Program-made: the position numbers and the translations under genes
Source: Pseudomonadota bacterium
GTDB taxonomy: Bacteria > Desulfobacterota > Syntrophia > Syntrophales > JADFWA01
NCBI GenBank assembly: GCA_030610915.1
Contig: JAUWQS010000082.1
Location: 1 to 7,126, forward strand
DNA: 7,126 nt
Direction of reading: 5' to 3'
The notes under the pieces: model-generated
The model's input: the letters and a program-made list of their open reading frames with translations, nothing else
Told to the model about the DNA's origin: nothing
The model's database searches: none
Shown: piece after piece, positions 1 through 5,775 of the stretch
Layout: every line of letters begins with the position of its first letter
Numbering within the stretch: position 1 is the first letter of the stretch

Positions 1-112
1 ATTTATATCCCTTTATTTTTTCGTGGCCAAGATGAAAATAGGTCGCTGCCATCTTTTCGGCATGAGCAAATATCACCTTCACCAAGGATATCTGCGACGA
101 ATCAAAGTACAT
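1..112 (-). CDS. Unidentified protein, N-terminal part (cut by window edge)
   Basis: An open reading frame starts at ATG (112-110) and stays open for 37 codons to the left edge. A good ribosome binding site, AAGGAG at 123-118, sits five bases before the start, so this looks like a genuine gene start. The visible protein begins MYFDSSQISLVKV and continues with an alternating hydrophobic and charged helix-like stretch (AHAEKMAATYFHLG). I see no signal peptide or recognisable motif, and I cannot name a family from 37 residues. It is divergent from lolA and separated from it by 327 bases of repeat-bearing DNA. The start is well supported and the function is unknown. Confidence 0.6.
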   Translation of the reverse strand, partial: MYFDSSQISLVKVIFAHAEKMAATYFHLGHEKIKGYK

Positions 113-304
113 GACGTCTCCTTTTTAAGGATTAAGCCTATCCCAAAAGCGCTCTTCTAATTTATATACATCTTTTTGCATATGTCAATGCTTTTGCCGA
201 ATCCACCGTTGAACAGTGAACCTGACAACCTGAATAGTTACCTCCTCCATAAAATACTTTTGAAAATATTCACATCGTGCTAATCTATGTGTCAAGTTTT
301 TATT
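113..304. other. Intergenic DNA without a convincing gene
   Basis: This AT-rich spacer lies between the divergent gene at the left edge and the repeat at 305. It contains an imperfect palindrome around 201-219 (CCACCGTTGAACAGTGAA) and a purine-rich, ribosome-binding-site-like patch at about 240-248 on the minus strand. The minus-strand reading frame that crosses it starts inside the neighbouring repeat with GTG, has no gene-like protein features, and was not accepted as a gene. No promoter could be assigned with confidence. Confidence 0.4.
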
Positions 305-375
305 TAGTGCCTGAACGAAAACCCGAAACCCAAAACTCAAAACCGTGCCTGAACGGGGTTTTCGTTCAGGCACTA
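305..375. repeat. MITE-like repeat, short copy (TA-GTGCCTGAACG family)
   Basis: A 71-base element has perfect 20-base terminal inverted repeats: 305-324, beginning TAGTGCCTGAACG, and 356-375, ending CGTTCAGGCACTA. An internal copy of GTGCCTGAACG at 345-355 is a direct repeat of the left end and also pairs with the right end (363-373), giving an 11-base-pair hairpin with a 7-base loop. Two alternative folds are therefore possible. Its right-hand 52 bases (324-375) match 2138-2189 at 49 of 52 positions, so this is a dispersed family. Both ends finish in TA, which would fit TA target duplication as in IS630/Tc1-type MITEs. That assignment is inference. Confidence 0.85.
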
Positions 376-413
376 TCTATGACCACTGAGTCTGAATAAT
401 CAACTATCTGTTT

Positions 414-436
414 CCCCTATCTATTGAGCTGATACG
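414..436. repeat. Solo copy of an element-end motif in the lolA leader
   Basis: This 23-base motif (CCCCTATCTATTGAGC followed by TGATACG) ends three bases before the lolA ATG. Its reverse complement matches the left end of the element at 6564-6586 at 20 of 23 positions and the inverted right end (6634-6656) at 17 of 23. It may be the remnant end of the same element, or a shared leader sequence. It occupies the place where the lolA ribosome binding site should be, and no strong Shine-Dalgarno is otherwise visible. Confidence 0.5.
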
Positions 437-439
437 TGC

Positions 440-1120
440 ATGAGTATGAATTTTTGCCTGAAATTACTGACAATTGTATGGCTGATGTTTTTTTCCGTTT
501 CGGTGTCCTTTGCGGAGACTGTTGTTTTGGACGAGTTAGTGGAAAAAATACAGGAGAGTTATGAAAGGGCGGTAAACGTCGAAGCAAAGTTCGTTCAGGA
601 AGTAACCATTAAGTCCGTGAGCAAAGAGACGGAAGAAGGGGTTGTCTATTTCAAGAAGCCAAAAAAAATGCGCTGGATTTACAGTAAACCGGAATTAAAA
701 GAGCTAATTGTAAATCCTAAAAAGGCATGGTTATATATTCCAGAGGATAATCTTGTTTATATCCAGGATGCGAAAGATTTGCTTGATTCAGGACTTACAG
801 TCAAATTTATCTCCGGCATAGGAAAACTCAAGGATGATTTCAAGATAAACTTTTCACAGCCGGATTTTGTTGATGGAGACGGAAATTATCTTCTTGACTT
901 AGTTCCCAGGGGCTCTACTGCCGGTATTGAAAAGATATTGCTTGTTGTCAGCAAAGATAATTTTCAGGTGACAGGGTTTACCCTTACAGACTTCTATGGA
1001 AACATTACCAGAATCACATTTAAGGACATGAAAATAAATAATAAGCTACCCGATACCTTCTTTGAATTCACACCACCGTCGGGGGTTGATATCTATGACC
1101 TAACAAACGAATCACAATGA
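440..1120 (+). CDS. lolA: Outer-membrane lipoprotein carrier protein LolA
   Basis: This 226-residue protein has a Sec-type signal peptide: basic K8, a hydrophobic core at about residues 9-24, and probable cleavage after VSFA (residue 25). The mature part has the LolA pattern. An early helix with a Q-rich F-Q-E segment (ANVEAKFVQEVT) is followed by the hallmark GVVYFKKPKKMRWIYSKPE, then NPKKAWLYIPEDN, and the C-terminal ITFKDMKINNKLPDTFFEFTPP strand typical of the family. LolA shuttles lipoproteins released by the LolCDE transporter across the periplasm to the outer membrane. Length is close to the usual 200-220 residues. The ATG at 440 is followed by a second ATG two codons on, and neither has a strong ribosome binding site. 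It stands alone on the plus strand, convergent with the cobalamin genes. Confidence 0.9.
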   Translation: MSMNFCLKLLTIVWLMFFSVSVSFAETVVLDELVEKIQESYERAVNVEAKFVQEVTIKSVSKETEEGVVYFKKPKKMRWIYSKPELKELIVNPKKAWLYIPEDNLVYIQDAKDLLDSGLTVKFISGIGKLKDDFKINFSQPDFVDGDGNYLLDLVPRGSTAGIEKILLVVSKDNFQVTGFTLTDFYGNITRITFKDMKINNKLPDTFFEFTPPSGVDIYDLTNESQ

Positions 1121-1187
1121 ACCACCCTGCCGCAAGCCGCGAGGGATTAAATCCTGCAAATTTCGCATCGCCCTTCAAGTGATTAGA

Positions 1188-1214
1188 GTAATCCGTGTAA
1201 TCCGTGTAATCTGT
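1188..1214. repeat. Short tandem repeat, 3 x 9 bases
   Basis: Three consecutive copies of GTAATCCGT occupy 1188-1196, 1197-1205 and 1206-1214, the last with one C-to-T change. They lie in the gap between the convergent lolA and cobO genes. No coding or regulatory role is evident. Confidence 0.7.
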
Positions 1215-1250
1215 TGATTAAAAGAGCACACAACCCGTCAATATTATCCT

Positions 1251-1284
1251 GTCAGGGTAAGACTTACTAAGCCTGACCGCTTTT
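1251..1284 (+). terminator. Possible terminator after lolA
   Basis: The hairpin GTCAGGGTAAG (1251-1261) pairs with CTTAC (1263-1267) and CCTGAC (1272-1277), leaving a four-base bulge (TAAG). It is followed by CGC and a short run of four T (1281-1284) in the plus direction. It sits 130 bases after the lolA stop, between convergent genes, so it could also block minus-strand transcription, although no T run follows on that side. The T run is short and the stem is interrupted, so this is tentative. Confidence 0.35.
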
Positions 1285-1336
1285 ATCCAACAGCGCAAGG
1301 ACGTCGATCGCTATCGACTCCAACGACATCCCGGCC

Positions 1337-1879
1337 TCAAAACTCAATTCCCCTCTGCGCCTCGATTCCATCCTTGAAGGGGTGTTTTATCTCTCTCATC
1401 TCTGTTACCAGATCAGCTATCTCAACGATATCGGGATGGGCATTCCTTCCGGTCAATACCACATGGAGCCCGTCAGGTCTTGTCTTGAGAGTTCCTACCA
1501 CATCATCTACAGACAGGAAGCCATAATCGATGGCATAATTGATCTCATCTAAGATAATCATATCGAACTCATCCGATTTTATCTTTTCTTTTGAAAAATT
1601 CCATGTCTCTAAGGCTGTCTGTATATCCTCAGGAGCCGGTTCTCTTCCCCCGAATTTGACGAAACCCTTTCCCATGGGGATGATCTCAAAATACGGAGAG
1701 AGCCTGACAGCGGCTTCAAGCTCTCCATAATACCTGTCGGCGCTCTTTATAAACTGGGGCATAAGTACCTTGAGATCGTGGCCCACAGCCCTTAAGGCAA
1801 GCCCCATCGCGGCGGTGGTCTTTCCCTTTCCGCTGCCTGTATAAACGATAATTAATCCCTTGTTTTTCCGTCTCGGCAT
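1337..1879 (-). CDS. cobO: Cob(I)yrinic acid a,c-diamide adenosyltransferase (CobO/BtuR)
   Basis: This enzyme transfers the 5'-deoxyadenosyl group from ATP to the reduced cobalt of corrinoids (CobO/CobP/BtuR family). The 180-residue protein has a P-loop, TGSGKGKTTAAMG, at residues 14-26, the acidic FDMIILDEINYAIDYGFL segment, the strand VVLTGRNAHPDIVEIADLVTEM, and the family ending HPFKDGIEAQRGIEF. The frame is open for 40 more codons to an ATG at 1999. I chose 1879 because GGAAG lies nine bases upstream and the family normally begins just before KGLIIVYTG; the ATGs at 1915 and 1999 lack a Shine-Dalgarno. It is the last cobalamin gene on this strand, separated from cobQ by 412 bases containing a MITE-like repeat, so it may be expressed separately from the upstream genes. 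Confidence 0.92.
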   Translation of the reverse strand: MPRRKNKGLIIVYTGSGKGKTTAAMGLALRAVGHDLKVLMPQFIKSADRYYGELEAAVRLSPYFEIIPMGKGFVKFGGREPAPEDIQTALETWNFSKEKIKSDEFDMIILDEINYAIDYGFLSVDDVVGTLKTRPDGLHVVLTGRNAHPDIVEIADLVTEMREIKHPFKDGIEAQRGIEF

Positions 1880-1974
1880 TGGCAAATACTTCCTTTTCTG
1901 TATTTTTTGTCCCATAAATAATCGGGAAGACACGAATATGGAGAGGAATGCAGTACCTGAGAAAAAGGCCGTGA

Positions 1975-2000
1975 TCCGGCCGGAAAGATATGCCGGCATA
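1975..2000. repeat. Paired perfect palindromes upstream of cobO
   Basis: TCCGGCCGGA (1975-1984) and TATGCCGGCATA (1989-2000) are perfect palindromes of 10 and 12 bases separated by AAGA. They lie about 95-120 bases upstream of the chosen cobO start, in a stretch with no accepted gene. They could be an operator or simply repeat-derived; no regulator can be named. Confidence 0.4.
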
Positions 2001-2039
2001 ACAGTTAGACGATCTGTCCACCCAATACTTTTTTTACCG

Positions 2040-2193
2040 TAATTAGTGCCTAAACGAAAACCCTGAAATATGGTTTTTCACTTTTGTCTGGAAAATTCAA
2101 ACTCGCTGAGATTGCTTTCTTTTTTTAACTCAAAACTCGAAACCCAAAACTCAAAACTGTGCCTGAACAAGGTTTTCGTTCAGGCACTAATTA
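2040..2193. repeat. MITE-like repeat, long copy (TA-GTGCCTGAACG family)
   Basis: This 154-base element has 23-base terminal inverted repeats: 2040-2062, beginning TAATTAGTGCC, and 2171-2193, ending GGCACTAATTA. They match at 22 of 23 positions. The right-hand 52 bases (2138-2189) match the short copy at 324-375 in 49 of 52 positions, including the internal GTGCCTGAAC unit. The interior holds a 14-base near-tandem duplication (CAAAACTCGAAACC then CAAAACTCAAAACT, 2131-2158) and an AT-rich part absent from the short copy. TAATTA at both ends could be a target duplication. It has no transposase and would have to be mobilised in trans. It splits cobQ from cobO. Confidence 0.85.
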
Positions 2194-2225
2194 GCACAAT
2201 AGACAGGGACAAACCCAGGCATGCA

Positions 2226-2281
2226 GGGTTGTCTGTCTGTGCGCCTGCCTGTGCCGGCACGACAGACAGGTGCCCGCAACG
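2226..2281. repeat. Palindromic intergenic repeat next to the cobQ stop
   Basis: This GC-rich block is centred on the perfect palindrome GTGCCGGCAC (2251-2260), flanked by CTGTCTGT (2233-2240) and its complement ACAGACAG (2262-2269). Read on the minus strand, one frame gives VVPAQAGAQ, a peptide typical of conceptual translations of dispersed palindromic repeats in proteobacterial-type genomes. It lies 11 bases beyond the cobQ stop codon and could stabilise or terminate the cobQ transcript, although no T run follows. Confidence 0.55.
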
Positions 2282-2291
2282 GGTCCTTTCA

Positions 2292-3812
2292 TCACAGTCC
2301 CGCGATTCTGTAAAAAGCTTCCATATCGAGATTCCCTCTGACAAGCTCTGCGAGCCTGTCATATTGTGTCTCTTTAAATTCCTGAAAGCTGAAAGAGGGA
2401 TCTGTCTCCGAAGATACGGATATGCCTTTTATCAGCTTTACTTGGCTGATGAAATCCCGACGGAAACCGTCATTGTCGAAAATACCATGTATATATGTTC
2501 CCCAGACCCTTCCATCCGCGGATATGAATCCATCGGGAGTGGAAGTTTGTTTTTCTTCTTTTTGAGTAATTTCAAACATGTGATTTTCATCCTGTAATTC
2601 CGTTCTCCCCATATGTATTTCGTAACCCTTCAGTTCATCTCTGTTTTTGAAAATCCGGTTCGATGGATGGACCTTCGCGCTGACCTGACACGTCACTTTT
2701 TCTTTTTCTATAAACGTTCTTACGGGTAAAAGGCCGATTCCGTTTATCCTCTCGATAGAGGTTTCAATATGGTAAGGATCTGCGATATGTTCCCCAAGCA
2801 TCTGATAACCTCCGCAGATTCCAACAACCAGTCCGCCGTTCCTGTGATGTTCTAATATTTCCCTGGCATAACCACTATTATGCAGGTAATTCAGGTCATC
2901 GATGGTGTTTTTGCTCCCTGGTATGATAATAACATCCGCATTTCCTATTCTTTCACCATAATTCACATACCTGAGTTTAAGGTCGGATTCTCTTTCAAAG
3001 GGATCAAAATCCGTAAAATTGGAGATATGAGGAAGATAAATAACGGCAATATCAACCTTTCCATTTCCCCCCGAAGACATGTTTCTTTCCAGAGATACGC
3101 TGTCTTCCTCCGGGATATAAATATCCTTAAAATAAGGTATGGTTCCCAGTACGGGGATTCCCGTCTTTTTCTCAAGAAAATCGAGCCCCGGTTTTAATAG
3201 TGAGATATCACCGCGAAACTTGTTGATAATGAAACCTTTGATTCTCTGCCTTTCATCTTTTGCAAGCAGCTCGATAGTGCCGACAAGCGAGGCAAACACC
3301 CCGCCCTTGTCTATGTCTCCTGCCAGCACAACAGGGCAGTCCGCAATTTCAGCCATACCCATATTGACGATGTCATTCTCCCGCAGGTTTATCTCCGCGG
3401 GGGATCCCGCCCCCTCTATCACTATAAAGTCATATTTTTCGGAGAGCCTTTGAAAACTCTGCCTGACAAACGCGACAACCTCCTTTTTGAACTCATGGTA
3501 CAGGGTTGCAGACATGTTCCGGTAAACCCTGCCATGAATTATAACCTGGGCTCCCACATCGGTATTCGGTTTTATCAGCACAGGATTCATATCCCAATTG
3601 GGCTCCAGGCCCGCCGCCTCCGCCTGCACGACCTGAGCCCTCCCCATCTCTCCGCCGTCCCTTGTGATGAAAGAGTTGAGCGCCATGTTCTGTGCCTTGA
3701 AAGGCGCGACGTTATAGCCATCCTGTCTGAGTATCCGGCAGAAAGCGGCAACCAAAATACTCTTCCCCACATGTGATGCCGTTCCCTGAACCATCAAAGA
3801 TCTACACTTCAT
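2292..3812 (-). CDS. cobQ: Cobyric acid synthase (CobQ/CbiP)
   Basis: This glutamine-dependent enzyme amidates the b, d, e and g carboxylates of adenosylcobyrinic acid a,c-diamide using ATP, giving adenosylcobyric acid. The 506-residue length is normal for the family. The N-terminal ATP-binding synthetase domain carries VQGTASHVGKS (residues 8-18), APFKAQNMALNSF, IEGAGSPAEINL and LAGDIDKGGVFASL. The C-terminal class I-type glutaminase domain has the nucleophile Cys333 in GICGGYQMLG and His442 in GTYIHGIF. The ATG at 3812 is preceded by AGAGG at five bases' spacing. It begins 41 bases after cbiH, with a short palindrome between them, which suggests one transcript. No frameshift or missing active-site residue was seen. 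Confidence 0.96.
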   Translation of the reverse strand: MKCRSLMVQGTASHVGKSILVAAFCRILRQDGYNVAPFKAQNMALNSFITRDGGEMGRAQVVQAEAAGLEPNWDMNPVLIKPNTDVGAQVIIHGRVYRNMSATLYHEFKKEVVAFVRQSFQRLSEKYDFIVIEGAGSPAEINLRENDIVNMGMAEIADCPVVLAGDIDKGGVFASLVGTIELLAKDERQRIKGFIINKFRGDISLLKPGLDFLEKKTGIPVLGTIPYFKDIYIPEEDSVSLERNMSSGGNGKVDIAVIYLPHISNFTDFDPFERESDLKLRYVNYGERIGNADVIIIPGSKNTIDDLNYLHNSGYAREILEHHRNGGLVVGICGGYQMLGEHIADPYHIETSIERINGIGLLPVRTFIEKEKVTCQVSAKVHPSNRIFKNRDELKGYEIHMGRTELQDENHMFEITQKEEKQTSTPDGFISADGRVWGTYIHGIFDNDGFRRDFISQVKLIKGISVSSETDPSFSFQEFKETQYDRLAELVRGNLDMEAFYRIAGL

Positions 3813-3838
3813 AAAAACCTCTTGTAAAAATAGGAAAA

Positions 3839-3856
3839 TAGGGGTCTTGACCCCTA
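3839..3856. repeat. 18-base palindrome at the cbiH stop
   Basis: TAGGGGTCTTGACCCCTA is an inverted repeat with eight-base arms and a two-base centre, and it includes the cbiH stop codon (3856-3854). On the transcribed minus strand it is followed by ATTTTCCTATTTTT, so it resembles a weak terminator or attenuator between cbiH and cobQ. It could equally be a dispersed repeat or an mRNA-processing site. Confidence 0.5.
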
Positions 3857-4693
3857 AAGATACTTATCTAAATAACCCCGCGGCGTTATCATAAAGTCAC
3901 CGGCTCGAAAGGTTGAGCTGTTTCCCACAATGATTATGGTCTGCATATCTACTTCATACCTGCCCATGTGTGAGAGGGTGGAGACATTTATCCTTTGGCC
4001 TTCTCGCGTGGCGGAAGAAACAATGCCCACTGGAGTTTCCGGTCTTCTGTATTTTAAGATAATATCCTTGACTGTTGAGAGCTGCCAGTCTCTTTTTTTG
4101 CTTTTGGGATTATAAAGAATGATGACGAAATCACCCTGCGCCGCCGTCTTTATGCGATTTTGAATCACCTCCCAGGGGGTAAGGAGATCGCTCAGACTTA
4201 CCGAGGCAAAGTCATGCATCAAAGGAGCCCCCAAAAGCGATGCGGCGGCCGCGAAGGCTGGAATCCCGGGGATAATCTCTAAGAGAATATCATGACCGAT
4301 ACCGATGTTTCGTCGAATGGCCATCTCCAGAACCAGACCGGCCATGCCGTATATCCCTGAATCACCACCTGAGACGAGAGCCACCTTCTGTCCCGCCGTG
4401 GCCTCATTCAGGGCATGCTCTGCTCTCTTTATCTCATCCCGCATACCGGTAGAGATGATCTTTTTATCTATTAGAAGTTCTCTGATTAGTTCGATATATG
4501 TCTTATATCCCACTACCACATGGGACTTCTCAAGAACATCTCTGCCCTTCGGAGACATATGTTCCAGGGCGCCAGGCCCGATTCCTACGATAGAAAGCTC
4601 ACCCGGGCCACGGCCAGGGTCATGTTTTTTAATATCTGTTTGGGGACCAGTAACCTCTCCGCTCCCGCCGACAAAAGAGCTGCCGCTTCGCAT
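3854..4693 (-). CDS. cbiH: Cobalt-precorrin-3 C17-methyltransferase (CbiH/CobJ)
   Basis: CbiH uses S-adenosylmethionine to methylate C17 and contract the corrin ring. The conserved domain starts at ELSIVGIGPG (residues 32-41) and includes VVVGYKTYIELI, the SAM-site loop VSGGDSGIYGMAG (108-119), IIPGIPAFAAAASLLGAPLMHDF, IILYNPKSKKRDWQL, and the family ending IIIVGNSSTFRAGDFMITPRGY. The only ATG ahead of the domain is at 4693, with GGAGGG three bases upstream. It lies inside the conserved end of cbiG, and using it adds a 31-residue tail (MRSGSSFVGG onward) that is not typical of the family. There is no ATG, GTG or TTG nearer the domain. The alternative is expression by a -1 frameshift from cbiG at the slippery sequence 4630-4624. 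The function is secure; the start is not. Confidence 0.93.
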   Translation of the reverse strand: MRSGSSFVGGSGEVTGPQTDIKKHDPGRGPGELSIVGIGPGALEHMSPKGRDVLEKSHVVVGYKTYIELIRELLIDKKIISTGMRDEIKRAEHALNEATAGQKVALVSGGDSGIYGMAGLVLEMAIRRNIGIGHDILLEIIPGIPAFAAAASLLGAPLMHDFASVSLSDLLTPWEVIQNRIKTAAQGDFVIILYNPKSKKRDWQLSTVKDIILKYRRPETPVGIVSSATREGQRINVSTLSHMGRYEVDMQTIIIVGNSSTFRAGDFMITPRGYLDKYL

Positions 4694-5742
4694 ACACCCT
4701 CCGTACCCGTATGTTTTTTTACCATCTGCGATGGATTCTCAATGCCTTTCACGCAATCCAGTTCCTTTGAGGAAAAATAATGTATGGGAAGATTCAATCT
4801 CTCTCCAAGTTTTGTGAGACTTTCTTCATTTTTCTTTAATTCTATCGTAGCCAGATTGCGAAGGCTCTTCATTGAGAGGTTGAATTTTCTGAAGACTGCT
4901 TCGAAGCCCTCTTTAAGCTCTTTAATATCCGTTTCTCTGTTGCACCCGATTCCTGCAACAAGTGAAGCAGGTCTCATAATGAAAAACGCTGCACGCGGAG
5001 TTACGAGCCGGTCACCAACATACACAGTGGGAGCTTTGCCACCCCCTCCTAAACCATCCCCCTTCGAGGGGGAGGGCAGGGTGGGGGTGGCAACTGGTAA
5101 AAGATCCTCAAAAATTTCAATAAAGGGAATGCCTTCATAAGAAGAACTTATGATTTTCATGGGATCGATCAGGTAAATTTTCTTCTTTTCCAGTAGCGCT
5201 GAATTCAGAGCCTTGATAGAATCCGGATCTTCTATATAGAGATCTTTTTCCACTGCCGCGGTATCGAATGCCTTGACTCCGTGGACATCGGTAGCCGTGG
5301 TGATCACAGGCGCTGCCCCAAGAATTTTAGCGACTTTTTGAGCTAAGTCATTGGCGCCTCCAAGATGACCGGAAAGGAGGCTTATTACATACTGTGCTTT
5401 TTCATCGAGAACTACAACTGCCGGGTCATGGACTTTATCTCGCAGCAGGGGTGCGATAATCCGTACAACAATCCCGGTGGCCATAATAAATATATGCCCT
5501 TCATAATCGTGAAAAACTTTATGAACGTGTGTTTTAAAATGATGGAATCCTTTAAAAAAAGATTCTTCATCAATCCGGTGCTCTGGGCCATATCCATCAA
5601 TACCTTCAAATGAATCAACGATAACGGAGGCCTTCTTCATGCCCTCTGTGGTCAGTGCCCAGACGGCAAATCTACCTCTTTTCCGGTTCCTTGTTGGCTG
5701 CTTCATGTAAGTTTCTTTACACGGACAAACAAGTTTGTCCAT
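4585..5742 (-). CDS. cbiG: Cobalt-precorrin-5A hydrolase (CbiG)
   Basis: CbiG opens the delta-lactone of cobalt-precorrin-5A and releases the C20 carbon as acetaldehyde in the anaerobic pathway. The 385-residue protein has the signature N-terminal domain (MATGIVVRIIAPLLRDK, then DPAVVVLDE, VISLLSGHLGGANDLA, PVITTATDVHG; residues about 87-154). It also has a middle domain and a C-terminal domain starting LVAGIGCNRETD (261-272) and ending HTGTEGVCEAAALL and RLLVPKQ (residues 344-369). GGGGGAGG directly precedes the ATG at 5742; a second Met at residue 13 lacks a good site. Two oddities: residues about 217-236 (TPTLPSPSKGDGLGGGG) are encoded by a palindromic repeat in the middle region, and the last 36 codons overlap cbiH. 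It lies 33 bases after cbiF. Confidence 0.95.
   Translation of the reverse strand: MDKLVCPCKETYMKQPTRNRKRGRFAVWALTTEGMKKASVIVDSFEGIDGYGPEHRIDEESFFKGFHHFKTHVHKVFHDYEGHIFIMATGIVVRIIAPLLRDKVHDPAVVVLDEKAQYVISLLSGHLGGANDLAQKVAKILGAAPVITTATDVHGVKAFDTAAVEKDLYIEDPDSIKALNSALLEKKKIYLIDPMKIISSSYEGIPFIEIFEDLLPVATPTLPSPSKGDGLGGGGKAPTVYVGDRLVTPRAAFFIMRPASLVAGIGCNRETDIKELKEGFEAVFRKFNLSMKSLRNLATIELKKNEESLTKLGERLNLPIHYFSSKELDCVKGIENPSQMVKKHTGTEGVCEAAALLSAGAERLLVPKQILKNMTLAVARVSFLS
4601..4630 (-). other. Candidate -1 ribosomal frameshift site joining cbiG to cbiH
   Basis: On the minus strand the cbiG codons TTA AAA AAC (4632-4624) contain the classical slippery heptamer A AAA AAC at 4630-4624. After a spacer of three bases (ATG) comes a GC-rich hairpin: ACCCTGGC (4620-4613), loop CGTG, GCCCGGGT (4608-4601), eight paired positions with one mismatch. 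Slipping back one base moves ribosomes exactly into the cbiH frame (next codon CAT, H24) and would give a fusion of about 629 residues. The spacer is shorter than the usual 5-9 bases, although the inner stem starts later. Activity is inferred, not shown. Confidence 0.5.
5038..5091. repeat. Palindromic repeat inserted in frame within cbiG
   Basis: The outer arms GCCACCCCC (5038-5046) and GGGGGTGGC (5083-5091) are perfect complements. An inner hairpin, TCCCCCT (5057-5063) and AGGGGGA (5067-5073) with a TCG loop, lies between them. The translated product, TPTLPSPSKGDGLGGGG, is the low-complexity peptide commonly produced when this kind of dispersed repeat is read through. Its length has kept the cbiG frame open on both sides. 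Confidence 0.8.
5723..5740. repeat. 18-base palindrome at the cbiG start
   Basis: GGACAAACAAGTTTGTCC is an inverted repeat with eight-base arms and a two-base centre. It starts with the G of the cbiG start codon and encodes residues 1-7 (MDKLVCP). In mRNA it would form a stem just after the initiation codon and could affect cbiG translation. It may be part of a dispersed repeat. Confidence 0.6.
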
Positions 5743-5775
5743 GCCACCTCCCCCAGTAATGAGGAAAAGTTTTTT

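Noticed and set aside
185..373. Minus-strand reading frame of 62 codons between repeat and left-edge gene
   Set aside because: It starts with GTG inside the MITE-like repeat and its first third is translated repeat; there is no family pattern or convincing start site.
1188..1214. CRISPR-like array
   Set aside because: Only three 9-base units with no spacers; this is a simple tandem repeat.
1880..1999. N-terminal extension of cobO by 40 codons (ATG at 1999)
   Set aside because: The extension has no Shine-Dalgarno and does not resemble the family's start, while the ATG at 1879 has GGAAG at a good distance.
2070..2597. Plus-strand reading frame of 175 codons
   Set aside because: It begins in the MITE-like repeat, runs through the palindromic block and is antisense to the end of cobQ, which is a clear gene.
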